Shown piece by piece: positions 1 through 4,919 of a stretch of DNA of 5,639 bases. A program made the position numbers and the translations under genes. The notes below the pieces were generated by a model. It did not search any database, was not told where the DNA came from, and saw only the letters and a list, made by a program, of their open reading frames with translations. Positions within the stretch are counted from its first letter, which is position 1. Every line of letters starts with the position of its first letter. This stretch comes from Lachnospiraceae bacterium (GTDB lineage Bacteria; Bacillota; Clostridia; Lachnospirales; Lachnospiraceae): the NCBI GenBank assembly GCA_019420465.1, contig JAHZHB010000005.1, positions 1 to 5,639 of the forward strand, in the 5' to 3' direction.

Positions 1-1111
1 TCACCAGATCATCCCTGATCGATCCACCCGGCTGCGCAATATACTTCACACCACTTCTGTGCGCTCTCTCCACATTATCATCAAACGGGAAGAACGCATC
101 CGATCCGAGAGCGACCCCATCCATCTGGTTCAGCCATTCTCTCTTCTCCTCACGTGTCAGCGGCTCCGGCTTCTCAGAGAATACCTTCTCCCACTCACCG
201 TCAGCCAGCACATCCATATAATCCTCACTCATATATACATCGATCGCATTGTCACGGTTCGGTCTTGCCACACCCTCTTTAAACGGCAGATTTAAGACCT
301 TCGGGCACTGACGAAGCAGCCAGTTGTCCGCTTTCTGACCGGCCAGACGTGTACAGTGGATACGGGACTGCTGTCCGGCACCGATACCGATCGCCTGTCC
401 GCCCTTGACATAGCATACGGAATTGGACTGTGTATATTTCAGTGTGATCATCGCGATGATCAGGTCACGTTTGGCATCCTCGGAGATCTCTGTCTTCTCT
501 GTAACGATCTTTCCAAGGAACTTTTCGTCGATCGGCATCTCATTTCTGCCCTGCTCAAACGTAATACCAAACACCTGCTTGTGCTCGATCGGCTCCGGCT
601 TGTAGGACGGATCGATCTGGATCACATTGTAATTACCTTTTTTCTTTGCCTTAAGGATCTCCAGAGCCTCCGGCTCATATCCCGGTGCGATCACACCATC
701 GGAAACCTCTCTCTTGATCAGTCTGGCTGTATCCACATCGCAGACATCCGACAGTGAGATAAAATCTCCAAAAGAAGACATACGGTCCGCACCACGGGCT
801 CTTGCATAGGCACTGGCCAGCGGGGACAGATCTCCCATATCGTCTACCCAGTAGATCTTTCTTTCCACTTCGTTCAGCTTCAGTCCCACAGCAGCACCTG
901 CCGGAGATACATGTTTAAAAGATGTAGCTGCCGGAAGACCTGTCGCCTGTTTTAACTCACTGACAAGCTGCCAGCCGTTTAATGCATCCATAAAGTTGAT
1001 ATAGCCCGGCTTACCGTTTAATACTGTGATCGGAAGCTCTCCGTTTTCCACGAAAATACGGGACGGTTTCTGGTTCGGGTTGCAGCCATATTTTAATGCT
1101 AATTCTTTCAT
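1..1111 (-). CDS. purH: Stand-alone AICAR transformylase (phosphoribosylaminoimidazolecarboxamide formyltransferase), 3' end cut by window
   Basis: This enzyme transfers a formyl group from 10-formyl-tetrahydrofolate to AICAR, giving FAICAR, the penultimate step of de novo IMP synthesis in the cytoplasm. The 370 visible codons start MKELALKYGCNPNQKPSRIF and match only the C-terminal (AICAR transformylase) half of bifunctional PurH. Visible family motifs are SFKHVSPAGAAVG (residues 64-76, with the catalytic Lys66-His67 pair), SSFGDFISLSD (112-122), KYTQSNSVCYVKGGQAIGIG (225-244), GQQSRIHCTRLAG (246-258) and SDAFFPF (337-343). There is no N-terminal cyclohydrolase (MGS-like) domain; that activity is supplied by the purO-type gene 86 bases upstream, with no terminator visible between them, so the two look cotranscribed. 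I chose the ATG at 1111 over the in-frame ATG at 1117 because AGAGG (1120-1124) is 8 bases from the former and only 2 from the latter. The reading frame is still open at base 1; I estimate about 20 residues are missing. Confidence 0.96.
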   Translation of the reverse strand, partial: MKELALKYGCNPNQKPSRIFVENGELPITVLNGKPGYINFMDALNGWQLVSELKQATGLPAATSFKHVSPAGAAVGLKLNEVERKIYWVDDMGDLSPLASAYARARGADRMSSFGDFISLSDVCDVDTARLIKREVSDGVIAPGYEPEALEILKAKKKGNYNVIQIDPSYKPEPIEHKQVFGITFEQGRNEMPIDEKFLGKIVTEKTEISEDAKRDLIIAMITLKYTQSNSVCYVKGGQAIGIGAGQQSRIHCTRLAGQKADNWLLRQCPKVLNLPFKEGVARPNRDNAIDVYMSEDYMDVLADGEWEKVFSEKPEPLTREEKREWLNQMDGVALGSDAFFPFDDNVERAHRSGVKYIAQPGGSIRDDLV

Positions 1112-1118
1112 CTTCATT

Positions 1119-1124
1119 ACCTCT
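1119..1124 (-). promoter_or_regulatory. Ribosome binding site of purH-type gene, decides the start
   Basis: The minus strand reads AGAGGT here. It is 8 bases upstream of the ATG at 1111 but only 2 upstream of the ATG at 1117, so initiation at 1111 is favoured. Confidence 0.7.
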
Positions 1125-1197
1125 TTTTATCTGATTTGAAAGTACTCCATACAGTGGACAATGCTTTTATATCCGGCACCGCCTTATGCCTGTATAC

Positions 1198-1911
1198 TTA
1201 TTTATTCTTGTTTACGATACGTGTCTCATATTTTCCTGTTGCAATGTCGATGAAACGTACAAACAGGGAAACTTTATTGTCCTCGTTTAAATTTGTCCAT
1301 ACCAGATCAGTAAACGCATCGATGTCACCCTTGATGTCTACCTTGGTCGGTTCTCCCTCAAAGCTCGGCAACGGATCGCCATCACTCATATAGGTATGGA
1401 TGAAACGTCCCTCGCCTGCCGGGCAGTTCGGGTAGGCAAAGGTATTGCGGATACAGTAATCCGGATCGCCGTCCTCACTCTTTAAAATGGACATGGCAAA
1501 ATCATACTGTCCGTTTTCCACATTCATAATACCGGAAATACGCGGCGTGTAGTTCGGCGCATCCGGCTCAAACTCTCTCGTACGAAGGGATTCTTCAAAC
1601 GTCTTTCCCTCTTTCATCAGATCATAAACGGTATCTGTCTGGTCGCCGTTGGTTACGATCGTACTGTTGCCCAGTACGCGTACCGGCGCGTAAATGATCA
1701 GGCTCGGATCGCTGAGCTTTGACGGGTCATGTGCCTGTGTGCGCAGTCCCTCACCGTCCTCAACAAAGACACGGTTACGGCTGTTGACACTTCTGCCCAT
1801 GATGAAATAAGCCGTCACAGCGTACTTGCCATCCTCCGAGCGGCCGATCACGATACCACGGCCCGGATAGCTGTTGGTGTTTAATTCTGTTGCCAAAGAT
1901 ACGTTCTGCAT
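1198..1911 (-). CDS. purO: IMP cyclohydrolase, PurO type
   Basis: This protein is expected to close the ring of FAICAR to make IMP, the last step of de novo purine synthesis. The 237-residue sequence resembles the IMP_cyclohyd (PurO) family first defined in archaea, which has an NTN-hydrolase-like fold and is unrelated to the PurH N-terminal domain. Motifs I recognise are SYPGRGIVIG (residues 14-23), YFIMGRSVNSRNRVF (35-49), NGDQTDTVYDLM (88-99) and PNYTPRISGI (119-128). The next gene is an AICAR transformylase lacking its own cyclohydrolase domain, which supports the function strongly. The frame is open up to 2157, but the extra residues would be translated from a terminator and a mobile element, so they are not coding. 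AGGAGG at 1919-1924 lies 7 bases from the ATG at 1911 and 1 base from the ATG at 1917, so I place the start at 1911. The gene ends TAA. Direct biochemical support for bacterial members is thinner than for archaeal ones. Confidence 0.93.
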   Translation of the reverse strand: MQNVSLATELNTNSYPGRGIVIGRSEDGKYAVTAYFIMGRSVNSRNRVFVEDGEGLRTQAHDPSKLSDPSLIIYAPVRVLGNSTIVTNGDQTDTVYDLMKEGKTFEESLRTREFEPDAPNYTPRISGIMNVENGQYDFAMSILKSEDGDPDYCIRNTFAYPNCPAGEGRFIHTYMSDGDPLPSFEGEPTKVDIKGDIDAFTDLVWTNLNEDNKVSLFVRFIDIATGKYETRIVNKNK

Positions 1912-1918
1912 TGTCATT

Positions 1919-1924
1919 CCTCCT
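1919..1924 (-). promoter_or_regulatory. Ribosome binding site of purO, decides the start
   Basis: A consensus AGGAGG on the minus strand lies 7 bases from the ATG at 1911 and 1 base from the ATG at 1917. It fixes the start at 1911 and shows that the long upstream open frame is not translated as one protein. Confidence 0.85.
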
Positions 1925-1946
1925 ATACAATACACTGGTAACAAAA

Positions 1947-1954
1947 GAAACCTT
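1947..1954. repeat. Target-site duplication, purO-proximal copy
   Basis: GAAACCTT directly abuts the GTAAC tip of the 133-base element. An identical copy at 2088-2095 abuts the other tip. The match does not extend beyond 8 bases on either side, as expected for a transposition footprint. Confidence 0.75.
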
Positions 1955-2087
1955 GTAACTATTCCGTACAGGTCGAAGCATCTACTGCTGAGACCGTAAG
2001 AAAATGATTCAACAATGCAAAATCTCATCGGCGAAGCCGATCTGGAATAGATTTTGCATCGTAACTGTGAAGGTACTGAACAGTTAC
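1955..2087. mobile_element. Non-coding MITE-like element, probably IS66-related (133 bp)
   Basis: The ends form 15-base terminal inverted repeats, GTAACTATTCCGTAC at 1955-1969 and, on the other strand, GTAACTGTTCAGTAC from 2087 to 2073, matching at 13 of 15 positions. A perfect 8-base direct repeat abuts both tips. No credible gene lies inside. The interior is densely palindromic. ATGCAAAATCT (2015-2025) pairs perfectly with AGATTTTGCAT (2049-2059) and encloses a second stem, ATCGGC-GAA-GCCGAT (2027-2041). A third stem, GGTC-GA-AGCA with TGCT-GA-GACC, lies at 1971-1995. CGTAACTGT and ACAGTTACG (2060-2088) form a fourth stem at the right end. Known of the family: IS66-group elements usually have ends starting GTAA and make 8-base target duplications. 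That this element is mobilised in trans by an IS66-type transposase is inference, since none is in the window. It could instead be a repeat spread by another family. Confidence 0.72.
2015..2059. repeat. Two-tier inverted repeat inside the mobile element
   Basis: Outer arms of 11 perfect bases (ATGCAAAATCT and AGATTTTGCAT) enclose an inner 6-base stem (ATCGGC and GCCGAT) with a three-base loop. No U-run follows on the minus strand, so this is not an intrinsic terminator. On the plus strand the apex reads GCGAAGC, a sequence known to form an unusually stable DNA mini-hairpin. Confidence 0.85.
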
Positions 2088-2095
2088 GAAACCTT
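2088..2095. repeat. Target-site duplication, purO-distal copy
   Basis: GAAACCTT is identical to 1947-1954 and abuts the right tip of the element. Removing the element plus one copy gives a short, uninterrupted AT-rich leader between the terminator at 2112-2151 and the purO ribosome binding site. Confidence 0.75.
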
Positions 2096-2111
2096 TTATA
2101 TACCGATATAT

Positions 2112-2151
2112 AAAAAACCGCCTGGTCAGCCCCAGGGGCTGCCCAGGCGGT
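2112..2151 (-). terminator. Strong rho-independent terminator between the amidase gene and purO
   Basis: On the minus strand ACCGCCTGG (2151-2143) pairs with CCAGGCGGT (2125-2117). Inside it, CAGCCCC faces GGGGCTG (2127-2141), giving a long GC-rich stem, and a run of six T follows at 2117-2112. It lies about 200 bases after the amidase stop and upstream of purO. It may end the amidase transcript, end a short RNA starting near 2217, or act as an attenuator in the purO leader; the sequence alone does not decide. Confidence 0.92.
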
Positions 2152-2351
2152 CGGCATATACTACATTGCTGTACTCCCCTGCAGTTTATCTCTGCTTCCG
2201 CCAGTCATACAGCTGTTATCTGTATACTACAACACTTTTTTTCGCTTTTCAACCAGTTTTTCATCAAGATTTTCCATTCGACCCCTTTTATCCATTGTGC
2301 ATTTCGCAGATCTGTGTCCTTTTTCCTGTTTTCCCCACCTGTATACAGAAT
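2152..2351. other. Intergenic stretch between the amidase stop and the terminator; no supported gene
   Basis: This 200-base stretch has no convincing gene. Minus-strand frames of 22 and 16 codons end at 2227 but look accidental. It contains a promoter-like pair at 2224-2252, the octamer TATACTAC twice (2157-2164 and 2223-2230), and short weak stems such as CATACAG with CTGTATAC near 2206-2227. Counted with 1912-2151 (terminator, mobile element and purO ribosome binding site), the whole gap between coding regions is 440 bases. Confidence 0.6.
2224..2252 (-). promoter_or_regulatory. Possible sigma-A promoter upstream of the terminator
   Basis: TTGAAA (2252-2247) and TAGTAT (2229-2224) are separated by 17 bases, 9 of 12 positions matching the consensus. 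Transcription would start near 2217 and reach the terminator after roughly 105 bases. The spacing is right but the -10 is weak, so this is tentative. Confidence 0.35.
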
Positions 2352-3128
2352 CTATTTCTGCTCTGCTTCCTGCTGTATCAGTTCTTCCTTCTTTGTCTCC
2401 ACATCCTGCTGAAACTGCTTCCATTCATCCTCATGTGCCACATAATACCGCGGACAGTCCTTTCCCGTCACATCATAATGCCGGATCACATCCGTGCCAT
2501 CCAGCGAAAAACGTTTGCAGAGCCACGCTGTCAGCTGCACCAGCGAATCATACGTAGCTTTCGTAAACGCTCCCGTGTCATCCTTATGACAGCATTCGAT
2601 CGACAGGGTATCACTGTTTCTGTCGTTCGACGCATAGGCAATCTCCTTTGTCGGAATGCACTGGATGATCTCCCCGTCGAGCCCGATCACAAAATGGCTG
2701 CTCACCTTGCGGTCGCCACTGTCCTTTAAGCCTTCAAAATAATTCCGGTTGGCCTGTGCCGAGCTGCCCGGATTCGCCGTGTAATGCACCACGATGCCTT
2801 TGACCTCTTTCAGGGCGATCCCCGGACGCGAATTCGGATTCACCGTCAGAAGCTGCGCATCGATCTCGGGCGCGCCGTACCAGTCGATCCCGTCCTCTGT
2901 CGCGTTCTCAGTCACGCTCTCTGCCGGCAGTGCATGTTTCTTTGATTTCCATAACGAACCAAGCAGCACCAGCGCCAGCAAGATGATCACCACAGGAAGC
3001 ACCCGAAGCAGTATTTTTTGTATCCTTTCCTGTCTCCTGCGGCGCCGCCTGCGTCGCGAATTTCTTCTTCTGGCTGTCAGCTGTCCCGTACCGCTTCTCT
3101 TTGTTCTTTTATCTCTGTTTTCTGTCAT
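2352..3128 (-). CDS. Membrane-anchored N-acetylmuramoyl-L-alanine amidase (Amidase_2 / PGRP-like)
   Basis: The protein is predicted to be a zinc amidase that cuts the bond between N-acetylmuramic acid and L-alanine in peptidoglycan, acting outside the membrane. Of 258 residues, 1-36 are very basic, with eight consecutive arginines at 25-32. Residues 38-59 form one hydrophobic helix without a clear cleavage site, suggesting an uncleaved anchor with the tail in the cytoplasm. The catalytic domain runs from about 105 to 245. Zinc ligands fit the T7-lysozyme pattern: His115 in GIVVHYTAN, then His217 and Cys225 in IRHYDVTGKDCPRYY, with Lys223 at the spacing of the T7 catalytic lysine (His +6 Lys, +8 Cys). 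SSHFVIGLDG (143-152) is the conserved core strand. The C-terminus is a charged, coil-like tail (KKEELIQQEAEQK). The start at 3128 has only a weak GAG-type ribosome binding site, and no in-frame alternative start is better. Its role (cell-wall turnover, spore-related or defence) cannot be told from here. Confidence 0.93.
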   Translation of the reverse strand: MTENRDKRTKRSGTGQLTARRRNSRRRRRRRRQERIQKILLRVLPVVIILLALVLLGSLWKSKKHALPAESVTENATEDGIDWYGAPEIDAQLLTVNPNSRPGIALKEVKGIVVHYTANPGSSAQANRNYFEGLKDSGDRKVSSHFVIGLDGEIIQCIPTKEIAYASNDRNSDTLSIECCHKDDTGAFTKATYDSLVQLTAWLCKRFSLDGTDVIRHYDVTGKDCPRYYVAHEDEWKQFQQDVETKKEELIQQEAEQK

Positions 3129-3155
3129 TTTCTCACATAAGTCTTTTCGTCTTTT

Positions 3156-3193
3156 AAAAAAGGACTGTCATACACTCCGTACAACAGTCCTTT
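3156..3193 (-). terminator. Rho-independent terminator of guaB
   Basis: On the minus strand AAAGGACTGT (3193-3184) pairs with ACAGTCCTTT (3168-3159), and the T run continues to 3156. Two G-U wobbles plus a TAC/GTA match extend the stem, leaving a five-base loop GGAGT. It begins 15 bases after the guaB stop codon. Confidence 0.92.
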
Positions 3194-3196
3194 CAA
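3167..3196 (-). promoter_or_regulatory. Possible amidase-gene promoter overlapping the guaB terminator
   Basis: TTGAAA (3196-3191) and TATGAC (3172-3167) are 18 bases apart on the minus strand. A start near 3160 would fall at the T run, so the new RNA would lack the terminator's 5' arm and give a leader of about 30 bases before the amidase ATG. The -10 matches 4 of 6, so confidence is low. Confidence 0.33.
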
Positions 3197-3208
3197 ATCT
3201 ACCTCATC

Positions 3209-4666
3209 TTACGGCTGCTCAACACTGTAGTTCGGCGCCTCTTTCGTAATATGGATATCATGCGGATGGGATTCCTTCAGAGAAGCTGCAGAAATCTTGA
3301 CAAACTTACCTGTCTCCTTCAAAGTCTCGATATCCTTTGCACCACAGTAACCCATACCGGAACGAAGACCACCGATCAACTGGAATACCGTATCCTCCAG
3401 GTGTCCCTTGTAAGCCACACGGCCCTCAACACCCTCCGGAACCAGCTTCTTGGCACCCGTCTGGAAATAGCGGTCCTTGCTGCCGTTTTCCATAGCAGCG
3501 ATGGAACCCATACCACGGTAAACCTTGTATTTACGTCCCTGGAACAGCTCGAAATCTCCCGGGCTCTCGTCACATCCGGCAAACATGCTGCCCATCATGC
3601 AGACACTGCCGCCTGCTGCGATGGCCTTTGTCATATCACCGGAATACTTGATACCACCATCAGCGATGATTGGCACACCATACTCTTTGGCTACAGCATA
3701 GCAGTCCATGATCGCTGTGACCTGCGGTACACCGATACCGGCTACCACACGTGTCGTACAGATAGATCCCGGTCCGATACCTACCTTGACAGCATCTGCA
3801 CCGGCCTCGATCAGATCTCTCGTAGCAGCACCTGTAGCCACATTACCTGCGATAACCTGCAGATCCGGATAATGTTCTTTAATAAGACGCAGTGTCTTGA
3901 AAATATTGGCAGAATGACCATGCGCGGAATCGATAACGATCACATCCACATGAGCCTTGACCAGAGCTTCCACACGCTCCAGTACATTGGCCGTGATACC
4001 AACAGCCGCACCACACAGCAGACGGCCATGCTCGTCCTTGGCAGACAGCGGATATTTGATCTGCTTTTCGATATCCTTGATCGTGATCAGACCCTTCAGA
4101 TTAAAGTCTTTGTCAACGATCGGAAGTTTCTCTTTTCTTGCTTTGGCAAGGATTGCCTTGGCTTCTTCGAGAGTGATACCTTCCTGAGCTGTGATCAGAT
4201 TTTCACTGGTCATGCTCTCTTTGATCTTTTTGGTAAAATCGGATTCGAATTTCAGATCACGGTTGGTAATGATACCTACCAGCTTTTTGCCCTCTGTGAT
4301 CGGTACGCCGGAAATACGGAACTTTGCCATCAGATTGTTGGCATCTTCCAGTGTATTTTCAGGAGACAGATAGAATGGATCTGTAATAACACCATTCTCT
4401 GAACGTTTAACCTTGTCCACCTCTTCTGCCTGTGCTTCGATGGACATATTTTTGTGGATGATACCGATACCGCCCTGTCTGGCCATCGCGATCGCCATGC
4501 GATGCTCTGTAACAGTGTCCATACCGGCACTCATCATCGGGATATTTAACTTGATCTTCTTTGTCAAATGTGTTGACATATCGACCATATTCGGTGTTAC
4601 TTCAGAATACTGCGGTACTAAGAGCACATCATCAAAAGTAATACCTTCGCCAATAATCTGACCCAT
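3209..4666 (-). CDS. guaB: Inosine-5'-monophosphate dehydrogenase
   Basis: IMPDH oxidises IMP to XMP with NAD+, the committed step towards GMP, as a cytoplasmic tetramer. At 485 residues it has normal bacterial length. It starts MGQIIGEGITFDDVLLVPQY, followed by MMSAGMDTVTEHRMAIAMA (44-62). A CBS (Bateman) pair occupies about 95-205, inserted in the TIM barrel as usual. The phosphate- and substrate-binding regions include DSAHGHS (246-252), VIAGNVATG (271-279), the catalytic loop GIGPGSICTTR (296-306) with Cys303, IIADGGIKYSGD (333-344) and YRGMGS (383-388). The Arg399-Tyr400 dyad is in KDRYFQ, followed by GVEGRVAYKG (412-421). All key residues are present. The frame is open to 4723, but AGGAGG at 4672-4677 places the start at 4666, and the promoter -10 overlaps that upstream ATG region. 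The gene has its own promoter and terminator, so it appears monocistronic. Confidence 0.99.
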   Translation of the reverse strand: MGQIIGEGITFDDVLLVPQYSEVTPNMVDMSTHLTKKIKLNIPMMSAGMDTVTEHRMAIAMARQGGIGIIHKNMSIEAQAEEVDKVKRSENGVITDPFYLSPENTLEDANNLMAKFRISGVPITEGKKLVGIITNRDLKFESDFTKKIKESMTSENLITAQEGITLEEAKAILAKARKEKLPIVDKDFNLKGLITIKDIEKQIKYPLSAKDEHGRLLCGAAVGITANVLERVEALVKAHVDVIVIDSAHGHSANIFKTLRLIKEHYPDLQVIAGNVATGAATRDLIEAGADAVKVGIGPGSICTTRVVAGIGVPQVTAIMDCYAVAKEYGVPIIADGGIKYSGDMTKAIAAGGSVCMMGSMFAGCDESPGDFELFQGRKYKVYRGMGSIAAMENGSKDRYFQTGAKKLVPEGVEGRVAYKGHLEDTVFQLIGGLRSGMGYCGAKDIETLKETGKFVKISAASLKESHPHDIHITKEAPNYSVEQP

Positions 4667-4671
4667 ATTTG

Positions 4672-4680
4672 CCTCCTCCT
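4672..4680 (-). promoter_or_regulatory. Ribosome binding site of guaB, decides the start
   Basis: AGGAGGAGG on the minus strand gives two overlapping consensus registers, 5 and 8 bases upstream of the ATG at 4666. This excludes the in-frame ATG at 4723. Confidence 0.88.
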
Positions 4681-4713
4681 CTTCTTTGTATTCAGTTGCC
4701 TGATTTGTTCCAT

Positions 4714-4742
4714 AGTTTAACAAATCTATCCTGTACTGTCAA
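4714..4742 (-). promoter_or_regulatory. Sigma-A promoter of guaB
   Basis: A perfect -35 TTGACA (4742-4737) and a -10 TAAACT (4719-4714) are separated by exactly 17 bases on the minus strand. A start near 4707 leaves a leader of about 40 bases, too short for a purine riboswitch, so any guanine control would have to act at the promoter or elsewhere. The promoter lies downstream of the groEL terminator. Confidence 0.78.
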
Positions 4743-4865
4743 TTGGCAAAACACACCCTTTTTCGTACTTTTTTCTGGTTTTTCTATTCATTTCCATAAA
4801 ATATTCTGACACTCATCTGCACAGCTTATGATTCATTATATATGTAATTTATGACACACACTGGT

Positions 4866-4903
4866 AAAAATCAGGGTGCCCGAAACCGGACACCCTGAAA
4901 AAT
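4866..4903 (-). terminator. Rho-independent terminator of groEL
   Basis: On the minus strand TCAGGGTGTCC (4898-4888) pairs with GGGCACCCTGA (4881-4871) through 11 base pairs including one U-G wobble, around loop GGTTTC, followed by TTTTT (4870-4866). On the plus strand the wobble becomes an A-C mismatch, so the hairpin favours minus-strand transcription, although an A/T run also flanks the other side. It starts just over 20 bases after the groEL stop. Confidence 0.92.
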
Positions 4904-4919
4904 CTTATTTATGCAGTTA

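Noticed and set aside
1112..1197. Terminator or promoter between purO and the purH-type gene
   Set aside because: Only a four-base GGCA/TGCC stem without a following T run and no convincing -35/-10 pair. Cotranscription is the simpler reading.
1912..2157. N-terminal extension of purO in the same frame
   Set aside because: It would translate the terminator hairpin and the MITE-like element, and the AGGAGG site sits at its end, 7 bases before the ATG at 1911.
2152..2217. Purine, THF, c-di-GMP or T-box riboswitch, or SRP RNA, upstream of purO
   Set aside because: I looked for the conserved cores (for example T-box AGGGTGGNACCGCG and SRP GGAAGGAAGCAG) and none is present. A short GCGGAAGCAG run is only a superficial resemblance to SRP RNA.
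2227..2295. Minus-strand micro-ORF of 22 codons (or 16 from an inner ATG) ending in EKRKKVL
   Set aside because: Very short, with only a marginal GGGG-type ribosome site for the inner ATG and no recognisable match. The frame also continues upstream through the amidase gene, suggesting chance.
2004..2729. Plus-strand open frame of 241 codons with hydrophobic stretches
   Set aside because: It overlaps the amidase gene in antisense, the terminator and the mobile element. The apparent membrane segments come from the reverse complement of the amidase's Lys/Glu-rich codons and T-rich intergenic sequence.
3251..4402. Long plus-strand open frame of 383 codons
   Set aside because: It is fully antisense to guaB, whose protein carries every IMPDH motif. 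The plus-strand product looks like nothing known and has no ribosome binding site that I can see.
4667..4723. 19-residue N-terminal extension of guaB
   Set aside because: It would read through the ribosome binding site (encoding EEEE), the upstream ATG overlaps the promoter start region, and IMPDH proteins normally begin at the residue placed at 4666.
4743..4865. Regulatory RNA or gene between the groEL terminator and the guaB promoter
   Set aside because: The stretch is AT-rich, without a stable stem, ribosome site or open frame of note. I see nothing supportable in it.
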